Positions 47,339 to 58,700 of a stretch of DNA of 64,000 nt are shown here, one piece after another (within the stretch, counting starts at the first letter, position 1; each line of letters starts with the position of its first letter). This DNA comes from Nymphaea colorata (lineage: Eukaryota > Streptophyta > Magnoliopsida > Nymphaeales > Nymphaeaceae): the NCBI RefSeq assembly GCF_008831285.2, contig NC_045150.1:15311362-15375361 (forward strand). The letters run 5' to 3'. Below the pieces are notes generated by a model. The model worked only from the letters and a program-made list of their open reading frames with translations. It made no database searches and had not been told where the DNA came from. The position numbers were made by a program, and so were the translations under genes.

Positions 47339-47796
47339 CTTTGGTGGCTTCTTTTAATACTTTCATAACTATTTTGAACTTTTGTTAATGTTTTTGTAAG
47401 AAAAATATTAGAAACTCAAAAATTCATAAGACATCGATTTTGTATATATTTAAACTTTAAAATTTTTGAATTTTTGAAATTTCACCTGCAAAAACAAACT
47501 TCTTGAGGAAAGCTCACCTATAAAAGCCTAGGAATGATATTATGGACAATGATATATATGTGGCGTGGTTGAGATTTTCTCATGAAAAAAGAGTCTGCCT
47601 TTACTTCCATTTTCTCTGTCACATAGGTATGGGTACAGGTGTTGGTAGGAGTACGGGGAAATGGGTATGGGTACGCCGTTTTTGCCAATCTTGGTACGGC
47701 GGTACGGTGAACAGCAGTACGATGATAATTATATATTTTTAATCCCAAAAAACAAAATTGATATCATCACATCATTAAGACAATGTTTCTTTCATA
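46967..47796 (-). other. Upstream intron of the unidentified gene
   Basis: This is AT-rich sequence leading into the acceptor at 46,967, with a CT/AT microsatellite at about 47,285-47,336. A GTCACATAGGTATGGGTAC segment near 47,618 resembles the ends of elements near 52,750 and 62,323. No further exon is recognised. Confidence 0.5.
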
Positions 47797-47801
47797 GTTC
47801 C
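47797..47801. repeat. Left target-site duplication of copia 2
   Basis: GTTCC abuts the TGTTGAATA LTR start and is repeated at 62,147-62,151, directly after the surviving LTR end. Confidence 0.88.
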
Positions 47802-48021
47802 TGTTGAATAATGGAGGAAGAAAGGGGAGAGAGAGAGAGAGAGAGAGCGAGAGGAAACTTTCTTATCTCTATTCACATAACCCTAATCTCATATTAAAAG
47901 AGATTAGGGTGTGTTAACAAATTTACAAATATAGTCCACTAAAAATAAGATAACAATTAGACCCATTTCAACTTTCTAATATTTCAAAAAGCTTCTAACC
48001 AACTCTTAGAAGTATTTAACA
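47802..48021 (-). repeat. 3' LTR of copia 2
   Basis: This 220-bp LTR runs from TGTTGAATA to TTTAACA, followed by the complement of a polypurine tract (CTTCCCCTC, 48,022-48,030). It carries a near-palindrome (CCCTAATCTC...GAGATTAGGG at about 47,881-47,909) like that in the copia 1 LTR. A GA microsatellite lies near 47,828-47,850. Confidence 0.85.
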
Positions 48022-50391
48022 CTTCCCCTCACGCTGAGCATAGATATCAATCATGCTCAGCTTGTTACATCCTCTCAAGAAATCGCCGATGGGAAGAGCC
48101 TTAGTAAACATATCAACAGCTTGATCTTCAGAAGAGACATGAATAGTGCTAATGACTCCTTGTATCAAGTCCCGAACATAATGACAATCCACCTTAATGT
48201 GGATCGTCCTCTCATGAAAAACAGGGTTATTTGCAATGTAGGTAGTTGCTCTGTTATCACAATACATCTTCATTGGGAGTTTCACTGAAATCCCCAATTC
48301 TAGAAGCACCGATTTAACCCAAGACATTTCTACCGCAGTTTGGGTCATAACCTATATTCAGACTCAGCACTAGATCTAACAACCACATTTTGTTACTTGC
48401 TTCTCCAAAAAATAAGATTCTCACCAACAAAGACGTAAAAACCTATAGTAGATCTCCTGTTATCTACTGACTCTGCATAATCAGTATCACTATATGCTTC
48501 TATTTCCACATATTCTTCCTTTTTGAACCAAAACCCCTTTTTACAACCATTAAGGCAGCCTCCCAATAAATTTTCTGAGGTTTTTCCATGAATTGACTTA
48601 GCTTATTTATAGTAAAGCTAATGTCTGGATGAGTGATGGTCAAATATAAAAGTTTCCTTATCAGAGATCTGTAAGATCAAGAGTCAAAAGTCTCTTATTC
48701 ATCATCATGAATATGAATTCGAGGATTCATAGGAAGTGTGGTAGGTTTGGCCCCTAATAACCTTGTTTCCTGCAAAAGATCAAGAACATATTTCCTCTAA
48801 GACATCACAACCCCTTTACTACTACGAGTCACTTCAATACCAAGGAAATAACGGAGTTGGCCAAGGTCTTTTGTGACAAAGTGTTTCTGTAGAAACTCCT
48901 TTGTCTGAGTTATCTCTTGATTACTTTTCCTAGTGAGAACAATAGAATTTACCTCATGAAAAGTCTCTGGTGGGCGGTTTGGAGAAGGACCTTGACGACT
49001 AGTATAGACTAGTGGAGGATCACGGAAACCATCACATGATGATGGTGGAGAAGAAGGAAGAGACTCAAGTGACACTGGGGAATAGGAAGCGGAATAGAAA
49101 CTGGAAGCTCAAACATAGTACGACATGAAGTGGAAAAGTAAGGATGAGACTCAAAGAATGTAACATCTGCACTGACAATCTCTTTATTGGTCTGGGGATC
49201 AAAGCACTGATACCCTTTTGATTGGCAGAATAACTAATGAACACACATTTGATAGCCTGGGCAACAAGTTTGTTTTTATTTGAGCCTAAAATGTGTGCAA
49301 AACAGGTGCATCCAAATACTTTGGGAGGTATATGAAATAATGGTCGATTTGGGTATAGTAGTTGGATGGGAATGCGTTCTTGAATGGCAGACGAGGGCAA
49401 TCGGTTAGTGAGATATCATGCGGTAAGAATAGCATCACCCCAAAAGTAGGCGGCATATGAGTGTGTAACATGAGGGTACGGGCCACATTTAGAAGCTGCG
49501 ATGTTTATGTTTCGCAACACCATTTTGTTGGGACTTGTAGGGACATGCATATTGTGGTCGAATCCCATGATTGGCATAAAATTGAAGTAGAACGAAAGAT
49601 TTAAATTCAAGAGCATTATCAGTGCGAATATTTTTGACAATGGAACCAAACTAAGTTTTTATTTCCTTGACAAATTTCTGAAGAATACAAATGACTTTAG
49701 ATCTTTCTCGTAACAAAAATACCCAATTGGATCTGGTAAAATCATCAACCAAAACAATGTAATACCAGAAACGTGAATGAAAAGAAACCCGACTTGGACC
49801 CCGAACATCAATATGAAGGAGATCAAAAGGACTTTGACTAGATGGACTCTGACTCGACGGAAAACTGCTACGTGTATGTTTGCCTAACTGGCATGCTTCA
49901 CATAAGAAAGACTCTGATGCAGGAATATCTGGAAACATGCAATGAAGTTTGAACACAGAGGGATGACCCAGTCTGAGATGCCACTGCAAAGGAGATGGCT
50001 TTGATGTGAATGATGATGCAGCAACATCGACTGGGACAGAGAGAAAGTAGAGTCCCTCACGTTCATGGCCGCCGCCAATCGTCTTCCCAATTTGTAAGTC
50101 CTGAAAAGAATATGAACCAGGATAAAAAATGACTCTACACTATAAATCTCTAGCCAATTGCTTAACATATTAACAAGAAATCTAAGAGCATATAGCACAT
50201 GTGTAATGGTGCCCAAAGGTGTGAGGTAGATATCACCGCTACCCAAAATAGGTGACAACTTGCAATCAGCCAATTTGACGTGTTGTGGTGTAGTGAACCT
50301 GGATAATGATAAAAACATATGTGGTTGATTACAACAATATCTGGAAGCTCCTGAATCGATCATCTATATCATACCTGGGTCAGTGGTAGGG
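48016..50391 (-). pseudogene. Copia 2 pol: protease to RNase H, broken
   Basis: On the minus strand, a protease motif (MIDSGASRYCCNQ) lies near 50,363 and the GAG-pre-integrase region near 49,990 (WHLRLGHPSVFKL). Integrase core pieces follow (HIDVRGPSR, VLVDDFT) and then a linker. The RT core is missing: near 48,945 the linker joins directly to the segment after the YVDD motif (VLTRKSNQEI), with an ATTG microhomology at the junction. About 740 bp present in copia 1 are absent. RT and RNase H remnants continue to the stop at 48,016. Stops and frameshifts are frequent. Confidence 0.85.
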
Positions 50392-50399
50392 GCACCAAC
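50392..50399. repeat. Left 8-bp target duplication of the MITE
   Basis: GCACCAAC is repeated exactly at 50,778-50,785. Eight base pairs is the usual hAT target size. Confidence 0.92.
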
Positions 50400-50777
50400 C
50401 AATGTTGTAAAAAGCATATCGTAAGCCGTATCGGTCTGGCTTTAAGATACGTTGTATCGTAAAATATCATAACGTATCATAACCGTATCGTTTTTTTTTA
50501 AATATTCAGAAAAAATATAAAAAAACTCAAAAAATAATAAAAAATCAACAAAAATTACCGTATTGTACATGTATCGTGTAGTATCGTACCTGTATCGTCA
50601 TCGTGTCGTATCGTAACCGTATCGTGCCTGCATCGCGTCGTATCGTACCTGTATCGTGTCGTAGCGTAGCGTATCGTTGTCATATTGTAATCGTATCGTA
50701 AATGTACGATACGGGGGGTGTATCGTATCGTATTTTATGTTCGATACGATATGTATCGTACAATACGTACAACACTG
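50400..50777. mobile_element. hAT-type MITE, 378 bp
   Basis: This non-coding element has termini CAATGTTGTA and, inverted, CAGTGTTGTA, flanked by an exact 8-bp duplication (GCACCAAC). It is packed with GTATCG/CGATAC and TATCGTA words. Its terminus CARTGTT and those words match the full-size hAT element at 52,767 (CAATGTTATC), so that transposase family probably moved it. It interrupts copia 2 just upstream of the protease coding region. It is too short for a transposase. Confidence 0.9.
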
Positions 50778-50785
50778 GCACCAAC
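50778..50785. repeat. Right 8-bp target duplication of the MITE
   Basis: GCACCAAC is identical to 50,392-50,399. Confidence 0.92.
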
Positions 50786-51143
50786 AGTGAAAGCCGACTC
50801 TGTTGCAGCAGTGTTGGTAGATGCAAAGGAGGACCTTTGACCGAGAACTACATCATATTCCTCCTTACTTAAGTTGAAAGAATACGATGGAGGTATAGGC
50901 GAAGTGGTAGGGGACTCAACCATAGAAATTGTAGCCTGTGAGAAAGGTGCATTAGATGAAGAAGACCCCTTTCCTGTAACGGTTCTCCCTCCACCACGCC
51001 CTGGTGGACCAGCAGAACCAAGTTAAGGATGTTTGTCTCAACATCGATCCTCTAAATGACCTAGTTTGCCACAATAAGAGCACTGAAATATGTTGCATCC
51101 TGCACCACGACCTGTACCATGTCCCCCCGTGCCACCAAAAGAG
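50786..51143 (-). pseudogene. Copia 2 gag end with CCHC knuckle, broken
   Basis: This minus-strand sequence is collinear with the copia 1 gag end. Near 51,090-51,050 it encodes a CCHC knuckle, CSYCGKLGHLEDRC, followed directly by an in-frame TGA where copia 1 has Trp. Homology to copia 1 stops near 51,143, where an unrelated block begins. Confidence 0.8.
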
Positions 51144-51228
51144 CTATGGATGCGGGGGTACGGATAAGGGTGCCGGGGCGGGTACGAACCATTTTAAAAA
51201 AACTTGGATGCGGGGGTATGGCCGTACA

Positions 51229-51407
<179 letters not shown>

Positions 51408-51410
51408 CAA

Positions 51411-51534
51411 ACAGAATAACATATTCAATTTCATAAATCATAGACTGCAACAATCAAGCATATATATATCAAAAAATTACAAACAGAATAACATATTCAA
51501 TTTCATAAATTCATAGACTGCAACAATCAAGCAT
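51411..51534. repeat. Short tandem repeat of about 65 bp, two copies
   Basis: The words AAACAGAATAACATATTCAA, TTCATAAAT and AGACTGCAACAATCAAGCAT occur twice in tandem, with a one-base indel. Confidence 0.88.
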
Positions 51535-52377
51535 GTAAAATCAGCAGAGAATCAATAAAACAAGAGAAGAAAAAAGTGTAGAAAGAATCAAAGAAGTCAA
51601 ACAAAGAATCGGGAGAAAATGAAGAGACATCAGATTGCAACTCCGAATGGAGGGAGATGTCCTCTCTATTCACACTTCTTAAGAATGCATTAAAGAGAAG
51701 TATAGATTTTATGAGAATAACAAATGCATTTAAGATGGACTGATAATCAGAGGTAGACGGGGTCTAGGAAGCATGTCGGCAATTCTCAAATTGTTTCATA
51801 ATTCACTCAAAAAAAAAAACAGAGGACAAACGAAAGAGAGGAAAGGACTGATAATCAGAGCTAGATGGGGTCTAGGCTGCATGTCGCCAATTCTCATATT
51901 GTTTCATAAGAAAACAGAGGACAAACAAAAGAGGGGAAACATTAAGCCATATCAAGCATGTCAAGAAACATTAAGCCATATAAAGTGCCGAAGGGAGGCA
52001 GAACGAGAGGAAGAGCGAAAGACAGAGAGAAGGACAATCGCAGGCACAAAAAATGTAAACGAATGTCAAGCACCCATTCTTCCCAAGTGAGCAACAGTAG
52101 AAGCAGGCAACACAGAGGGAGAGGGAGAGAGAGAGAGAGAGAGAGTCTTTGTTCCATGCCTGAGGAGTAAGGAGAGGGTGAAGAAGACGGTGCGCTGCTG
52201 AGAAGGGAATCTTGCAGTCGCGATGGAAAAAGGAAGAAGCTGAGAAGAGGACGAAGCCACAAGCTCGCCTGCGAGTACAAAACGGACACCGCCTGCGTCG
52301 CTGTTCACTGCCGTTCACCACCTGTCCTCGTCGGTCTTCGGTGAAGCGTCATGGCTCGTGGGTGAAGAGTGAAGAGG

Positions 52378-52517
52378 AAGAAGGCAGCCAACGAAACGAT
52401 TGATTGATTGATTGAGGAGGATCTGATTGGTGTAGCTCGACCTCGTGCTATAGTTAATTAATGCAGTTCTAAACCGCTCTTATGTACCAAAAAAAAAGAA
52501 GGCAGCCGACGAAACGA
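52378..52517 (+). mobile_element. Poly-A-tailed 96-bp insertion with 22-bp target duplication
   Basis: The 22-bp word beginning AAGAAGGCAGCC and ending GAAACGA occurs at 52,378-52,399 and again, with one mismatch, at 52,496-52,517. Between them lies a unique 96-bp segment that ends in an A-run (about 52,489-52,497). Long target duplication plus a 3' A-tail is the signature of LINE-machinery retroposition, as for SINEs or processed small RNAs. The inserted body is not one I recognise. Confidence 0.65.
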
Positions 52518-52758
52518 AAATAGGGTTCGAAGATTTTAACGTGAAAATGGTTAAAAACTTTAAAATATTATAAAACGTTAAAACTCGAAATGGACAAATT
52601 TGGACTTGGTCAAAGTTGACCGAGTCCAAAAATGGTCAAAAATGACCCCAGGTACGTTGACCGTACCCGGTGCTGTGTTGACCGCACCTGCGCCGCACCC
52701 GACGCCGTACCCGTACCGGTGTCGTACCAATACCGTGCGGCCCGTGTGACTTAGTTTG

Positions 52759-52766
52759 CCACAGAG
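52759..52766. repeat. Left 8-bp target duplication of the hAT transposon
   Basis: CCACAGAG is repeated at 61,414-61,421. Confidence 0.93.
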
Positions 52767-52784
52767 CAATGTTATCTGTATCGT

Positions 52785-52890
52785 ACGATACAGACGCGTA
52801 CATATCGTACGCGTATCGTACGCATCGTGTGATACGGTGACCGTATCGCACGATACGTGCGATACACCACCGTATCGCACGATACGGGGG
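52785..52890. repeat. Sub-terminal GTATCG/CGATAC array, left end of hAT
   Basis: At least eight direct or inverted copies of the hexamer occur in about 105 bp, several as facing pairs (GTATCGTACGATAC, GTATCGCACGATAC). The right end (61,340-61,400) has fewer copies. Clustered sub-terminal motifs are usual transposase-binding sites in hAT elements; binding here is inferred. Confidence 0.7.
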
Positions 52891-52897
52891 TGAAATT

Positions 52898-52925
52898 AAA
52901 AAAGGGGCCCTCGGGCCCCTTTTTT
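52898..52925. repeat. Perfect 13-bp inverted repeat in hAT leader
   Basis: The arms AAAAAAGGGGCCC and GGGCCCCTTTTTT are separated by only TC. It lies between the sub-terminal array and the transposase exon and would fold as a very stable hairpin in DNA or RNA. Confidence 0.9.
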
Positions 52926-55560
52926 TGCGTCTTATTTTGAAACACTCCTCTCTCTCTCTCTTTTCTTGTTTCTCAACTCTGCTAGAGACGTGGGAGGGAG
53001 AGTTTTTCTCCATTGCATCAAGACTTGCCGGTGAAGAAGCTTTCTTTCTCGTTGTGGGGAGTCTTGGGACGGTGGGAAGCTTGGAGAAAGAGGGTTTTTT
53101 GGTTTTTAACACCAAGAAGGTAAGAAATAACTCATTTTTGCCATTGAATCGTTCATTTGTCTTATTTCCTACATTTATTTGTATGTTTTTACTTGTTATA
53201 TGAAGATATAATGTCGGATCCTACATGGCAGTGGTGTACAAGGGTGAATCCCAAAGATAGATTAAGAGTTAAGTGCAATTATTGTAAGCAAATCATATCA
53301 GGAGGGATCTCTCGCTTTAAACACCATATAGCTGGTACACACAGCGATGTGGGTCAATGCAATGGCTCCCAAGAGAACCCATTGTCAGCGTATGTAAAGC
53401 ACCAGTGTCAGGAGCTTCTTGATGCAGTGAAAGCAAGTAGGATTGAAAAGGAAATGGAAGATGCAGAGGAAGGATATGGGGACCCACATGAAGAAGAAGA
53501 AAGTGAAGGTGAAGATGTTCAGCTTAAAGAAGAAGATGTTGGTGTCAGTTTGGGAACAGCTAAAGGGAAAGGCATCATGCAGGGAGGTGGTTCTTCTGCA
53601 ACTGCAACCAGAAAAAGAAGACGTGCAAATATAAGTTCAATTTCACGAGGACGTGGCAGGAGTCATAGTGGTCGTACTAGTGGTGGTAGAGTACCTACTA
53701 TGAGGTCGAGCAATATGTCTGGTTCGATCAAGAATTTTTTTTCCCAATTATACTGCTGCTGGTGCTCAGCCTGAGATTCGTATAGCCATGCAATCAAAGG
53801 ATATTATTGAAGCAGCAGATGAAACCATAGGAAGGTGGTTCTATGATGCATCCATTCCCTTCAATGTAGCAAACTCTTATCATTATCAGCCTATAGCAGA
53901 TGCGATTGCAAGTGTAGGGCGAGGGTATAAAATGCCCTCTTTTCATAAATTGGTAAAATTCTCAACAATATAGTTAGAGATGTGAAGACATATTGTGATG
54001 AACTAAAATTGAGCTGGAAAGTTACAGGATGCAATGTAATGGCAGATGGGTGGACAAACATCAAGAACAGAACATTGGTAAACTTCCTTGTATATTGTCC
54101 TCTTGGTACTATGTTCTTAAAATCTGTTGATTTGTTTGATACTCCTAAGACTGTTGATGTGTTGTTTGGGATTTTTGATAAAGTTATAGAAGAAGTTGGG
54201 CCTGAAAATGTCGTACAATTTATCACTGATAATGCAGCAAATTATAAAGCTGCAGGTGAAATGTTAGAAGCACGATATGGGACATTTTATTGGAGTCCAT
54301 GTGCTGCTCACTGTGTAAATCTTATGCTTCAGGATCTTGGTGAAAGAGATGATATGAAGTTGACAGTTCATAGATGCCAAGAAATCACGAAGTTTATTTA
54401 TAATCATGCTTATGTCTTGAATTTGATGAGGAAATTCACAAATGGGGCTGAATTGATTCGACCTGCACAAACACGTTTTGCTACAAATGTTTTGACTGTG
54501 CAGGGTATAGTCAAGCAAAGAACTTCTCTCAGGCAGATGTTTTCAAGTGATGATTGGGCTGCATATCCACATGCCTATAAAAGAAAGGCTACGACAGTTG
54601 TGGATACCATCTTCGATGCTGACTTTTGGGAATCATGTGTGCACTTATTGGAGATTTGTGTACCTCTAGTGAAAGTCCTCAGATTAGTTGATAGTGAAGA
54701 TAGACCTTCTATTGGATATTTATATGAGTCTATGGACAGAGCCAAGGAGGTCATTAGAGATAATATGAAGGGGAAAAAGAAGTTGTACATGCCTATATGG
54801 AAGATTATAGATGAAAGGTGGTCTGGACAACTTCATCGCCCACTTCATGCAACAGCCTACTACCTAAGTCCTGCTATTAGATATCTTCCCACTTTTGAGG
54901 ACAGAGAGGTCGAATATGGCATGATGGATTGTATTGATGTATTAGTAAGTGATAGTAAAGAACAAGACGCTATCCATATGTCGATCAACAAATATGATAC
55001 GGCTTTTGGTACCATGGCAAGAGACACAGCAGTTCGATGCAGGACAACTATGCGTCCAGGTATTGGAAAAAGAGACTATACTTTTTTTTTGTTGTTTAGC
55101 TTTTATTCTACCTTCTCACATATTTATTCTGACAACATTTTTACTTTCCATCTGTTATTAGATTTGTGGTGGGAAAGGTTTAGGCCTGATTGCCCAGAAT
55201 TAAGGAAGCTTGCAATTAGAATCCTCAGCCAAACATGTAGTGCAACTGGATGTGAAAGAATGGAGTGTATTTCAACACATCCACAGTAAGAAGAGGAATA
55301 GGCTGGAACATAAAAGGTTGAATGACCTTGTTTACGTTCGTTATATTATGAAGTTGAGACAAAGGTAAACATTTGTTATACAAAATAGCAAATTCTAATA
55401 TATATTTTAATCTCTAACAATTTGTTAAATTTTTCTCTTGTTAGGCAACTAGAAACAACATCTACGAGGAAGCATCACAATCAATATGATCATATCTTCA
55501 TTGACCATTTTGATATATTAGATTCTTGGGCTGAAGAAGAACCATCTACAATACTTGATG

Positions 55561-55565
55561 AGGAC
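55561..55565. repeat. Left target-site duplication of copia 3
   Basis: AGGAC is repeated at 60,825-60,829. Confidence 0.93.
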
Positions 55566-55749
55566 TGTTGTCGTGAGAGAAGGAGAGAGAAGAAAACACG
55601 TCCAACTTATTATTCATCACATACCCTAACCCTTACTTAAGGGAGAATTAGGGTAAAAACAAAATTACAATGTAAACGAAAAGTTTTGTGAAAATAATTA
55701 AAGAACTATCAAGTTCTTTAATATTCTAAAAACTACCTCAACTTCAACA
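55566..55749 (-). repeat. 3' LTR of copia 3 (left copy)
   Basis: This 184-bp LTR runs from TGTTGTCG to TTCAACA. It contains the inverted motif ACCCTAACCCTTACTTAAGG, similar in layout to the copia 1 LTR palindrome. Confidence 0.93.
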
Positions 55750-55756
55750 CTCCCCC

Positions 55757-58700
55757 TCAAGCTGAAGCATAGATATCTACCATGCTTAGCTTGTTACAAC
55801 ACTTTGAAAATTCCCTAATTGCAAGAGCCTTAGTAAAGATATCAGCAGTTTGTTCTTCAGAGACCACGTGAGTTGTAGAAATCACTCCTCCTTGAACTAA
55901 ATCACGAATGTAATGACAATCAACTTCAATGTGTTTAGTTCTTTCGTGAAAGACTGGGTTATTTGCAATATAAGTGGCAGCCCTGTTATCACAAAACATT
56001 GTCATAGGTAGTTGAACTAGAATGTCAAGGCTTTCAAGCATGGATTTAACCCATGTTAATTCTGCTGCCGTTAGGGCCATGGCCCTATATTCTGACTCAG
56101 CACTAGACCGTGAGACCACATTCTGTTTCTTGCTCCTCCAAGATATAAGATTCCCTCCTACAAAAACACAAAATCCAGTGGTAGATTTTCTATCTTCAAC
56201 AGATCCTGCATAGTCTGCATCACTATATGCTTGGACATCTAAGGTTTTCCCTTTCTTGAATAGTAGTCCTTTACCAGGAGAAGACTTTAAGTATTTAAGT
56301 ATCATCAATGCAGCTTCCCAATGAATCTTCCTCGGTTTCTCCATAAATTGACTCAACTTTCCCACTGCAAAACTAATATCTGGTCTTGTAATTGTCACAT
56401 AAAGAAGCTTTCCAATTAAGGATCTATACGTCTTAGAGTCTACAAGTTCTGACTGCTCATCATGTAGGTGCAATCGTAGATTCATGGGAATGGTGGCAGG
56501 TTTTGCCCCCAACATTCCAGTTTCTTGCAATAAGTCTAAAATGTACTTTCTTTGAGAGAGAACTATTCTTTCTTTACCACGAGCCACTTCTATTCCAAGA
56601 AAATACCTCAAGTGTCCAAGATCTTTTGTGACAAAATGCTTTTGAAGAAATTCTTTGGTCTCAGATATACCTTGTTTATAGTTGCCGGTCAATATAATAT
56701 CATCAACATATACAGCCAAGATAACCATACCCAACTCTCCCTTCTTAACAAACACTGAATGATCAAGAGGTGACCTTTGGAATCCACTCTGTGAGACAAT
56801 ATCAGATAGTTTATGAAACCACGCACGGGGACTTTGTTTCAGTCCATATATGGCCTTTCGCAATTTGCACACCTTCCCACACTCCCCCTGAACCTCGAAG
56901 CCATGTGGTTGTTGCATAATCTGTCTCCTCAAGATCGCCATAGAAGAATGCATTTTTGACATCCAATTGATGCATCTGCCAATCATAGTGAACTGCAAGA
57001 GAAATCAAGAGGCGAATGGTACCTAGCCGAGCCACTGGTGAGAACGTCAAAAAATCAATACCATAGGTCTGAGTATACCCTTTTGCGACCAGCCGAGCTT
57101 TATAGCGTTCAAGGGTACCATCTGCATGGTATTTGATAGTGAATACCCATTTGGATCCAACAATATCACAACCAGAAGAAGAAGCAATAAGGTCCCATGT
57201 GTGGCGTTCCTGTAAAGTATATATTTCCTCTTCCATAGCCTGGCGCCAATTAGGGTCTAGTAATGCTTGTTGATGACATGTCAGAGTAGTATAAGTAGAC
57301 AAAGCATGAATGAATTGTCGCACCTTGTCACTTACATATTCAGACGTCACAAACTGTGAAATGGGATGAATAGTGCATTGACGTTTACCCTTCCGCAAGG
57401 CAATAGGAAGATCCTGCGAGTCAGAGATAACCAGAGGTGAGGAATCAGGTACACTTACCTCAGGAGAGGATGATGGAGGAAAGCCATGTGAGAGACCCTG
57501 TCGGTGAGAGTAAACTAATGGAGGATCCGAAAAACGACTTCGGGGTGGTGATGAACTCGGAAGGGACATAAGCGGGAAAGGTGGGATTGGCAAAGGGCAT
57601 TGAGGGAGACTCTCAGGACAAGAGGTTGATGGTTGTGGGAAATATGGACGGGACTCAAAGAATGAGACATCCGTACTGACATACTCTTTCTGGGTGAGAG
57701 GATCAAAGCATTTATAGCCTCATTGGTTCTTGGGATAACCAATGAAGATACATTTTCGGGCTTGGGCAGCAAGTTGTCTAAGGATATGAACGAAACATGT
57801 GCATCCAAACACACGAGGTGGAGTTTGAAACAATGGACGATCCGGGTAAAGCATTTGAACTGGAATTTTGTTAAGTATAGATGAAGACGGTAGGCGATTA
57901 ATGAGGTAACAAGCAGTTAGGATCGCATCCCCCCAAAAGTAAGATGGTACATGGCTCTGTATCATAAGAGTACGAGCAACTTCCAACAAATGTCGATGCT
58001 TTCGCTCTGCAACACCATTCTGTTGCGAGGTATGTGGACAGGTGAATTGAGGAACAATTCCATGTTTTGAGTAAAATTGCAAAAGATTGGACGATTTGAA
58101 TTCAAGAGCATTGTCAGTGCAAACAGACTTAACAGAAACTCCAAATTGAGTCTTTATTTCAATAATAAGATTTTGAAGGATACATATAACTGCAGAACGT
58201 TCCTTCAAAAGGAAAACCCAACTAGCACGAGAGAAATCATCAACAACGACCAAATAATACCAAAATTTAGACCGGCTAGGCCCCCACACATCGACATGAA
58301 GTAAATCAAACATATTATGACTCGAATGACTTAGACTCGAAGGAAAACTACTCCTAGTGTGTTTCCCAAGTTGACAAGCTTCACACTGGAGTGACTCTGA
58401 CATGAAAAGCTGAGGAAACAAGCAACGAAGTTTTGACACTGATGGATGCCCAAGTCTGAGATGCCACTGGAGACTGGTAGGTTTGGATGGAACTGATGTA
58501 GCAGCTATGTCCATGGCCTCAGACAGGAAATAGACTCCCCCTCGTTCATGGCCTCCACCAATCATCCTCCCAGTCCGCAAGTCCTGAAACCAACACGAGC
58601 CAGGATCAAAAATGACTCTACAGTTCAAATCATGAGTTAGCCCTTTAACTGAGAGAAGATGAGTGGGAAAATCAGGAGCAAACAACACGTTATTCACAGT

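Noticed and set aside
52066-52321. Minus-strand Ser/Leu-rich frames as a signal-peptide gene
   Set aside because: They arise from a CT/GA repeat and overlap in three frames. They look like a leader or promoter region, not coding DNA.
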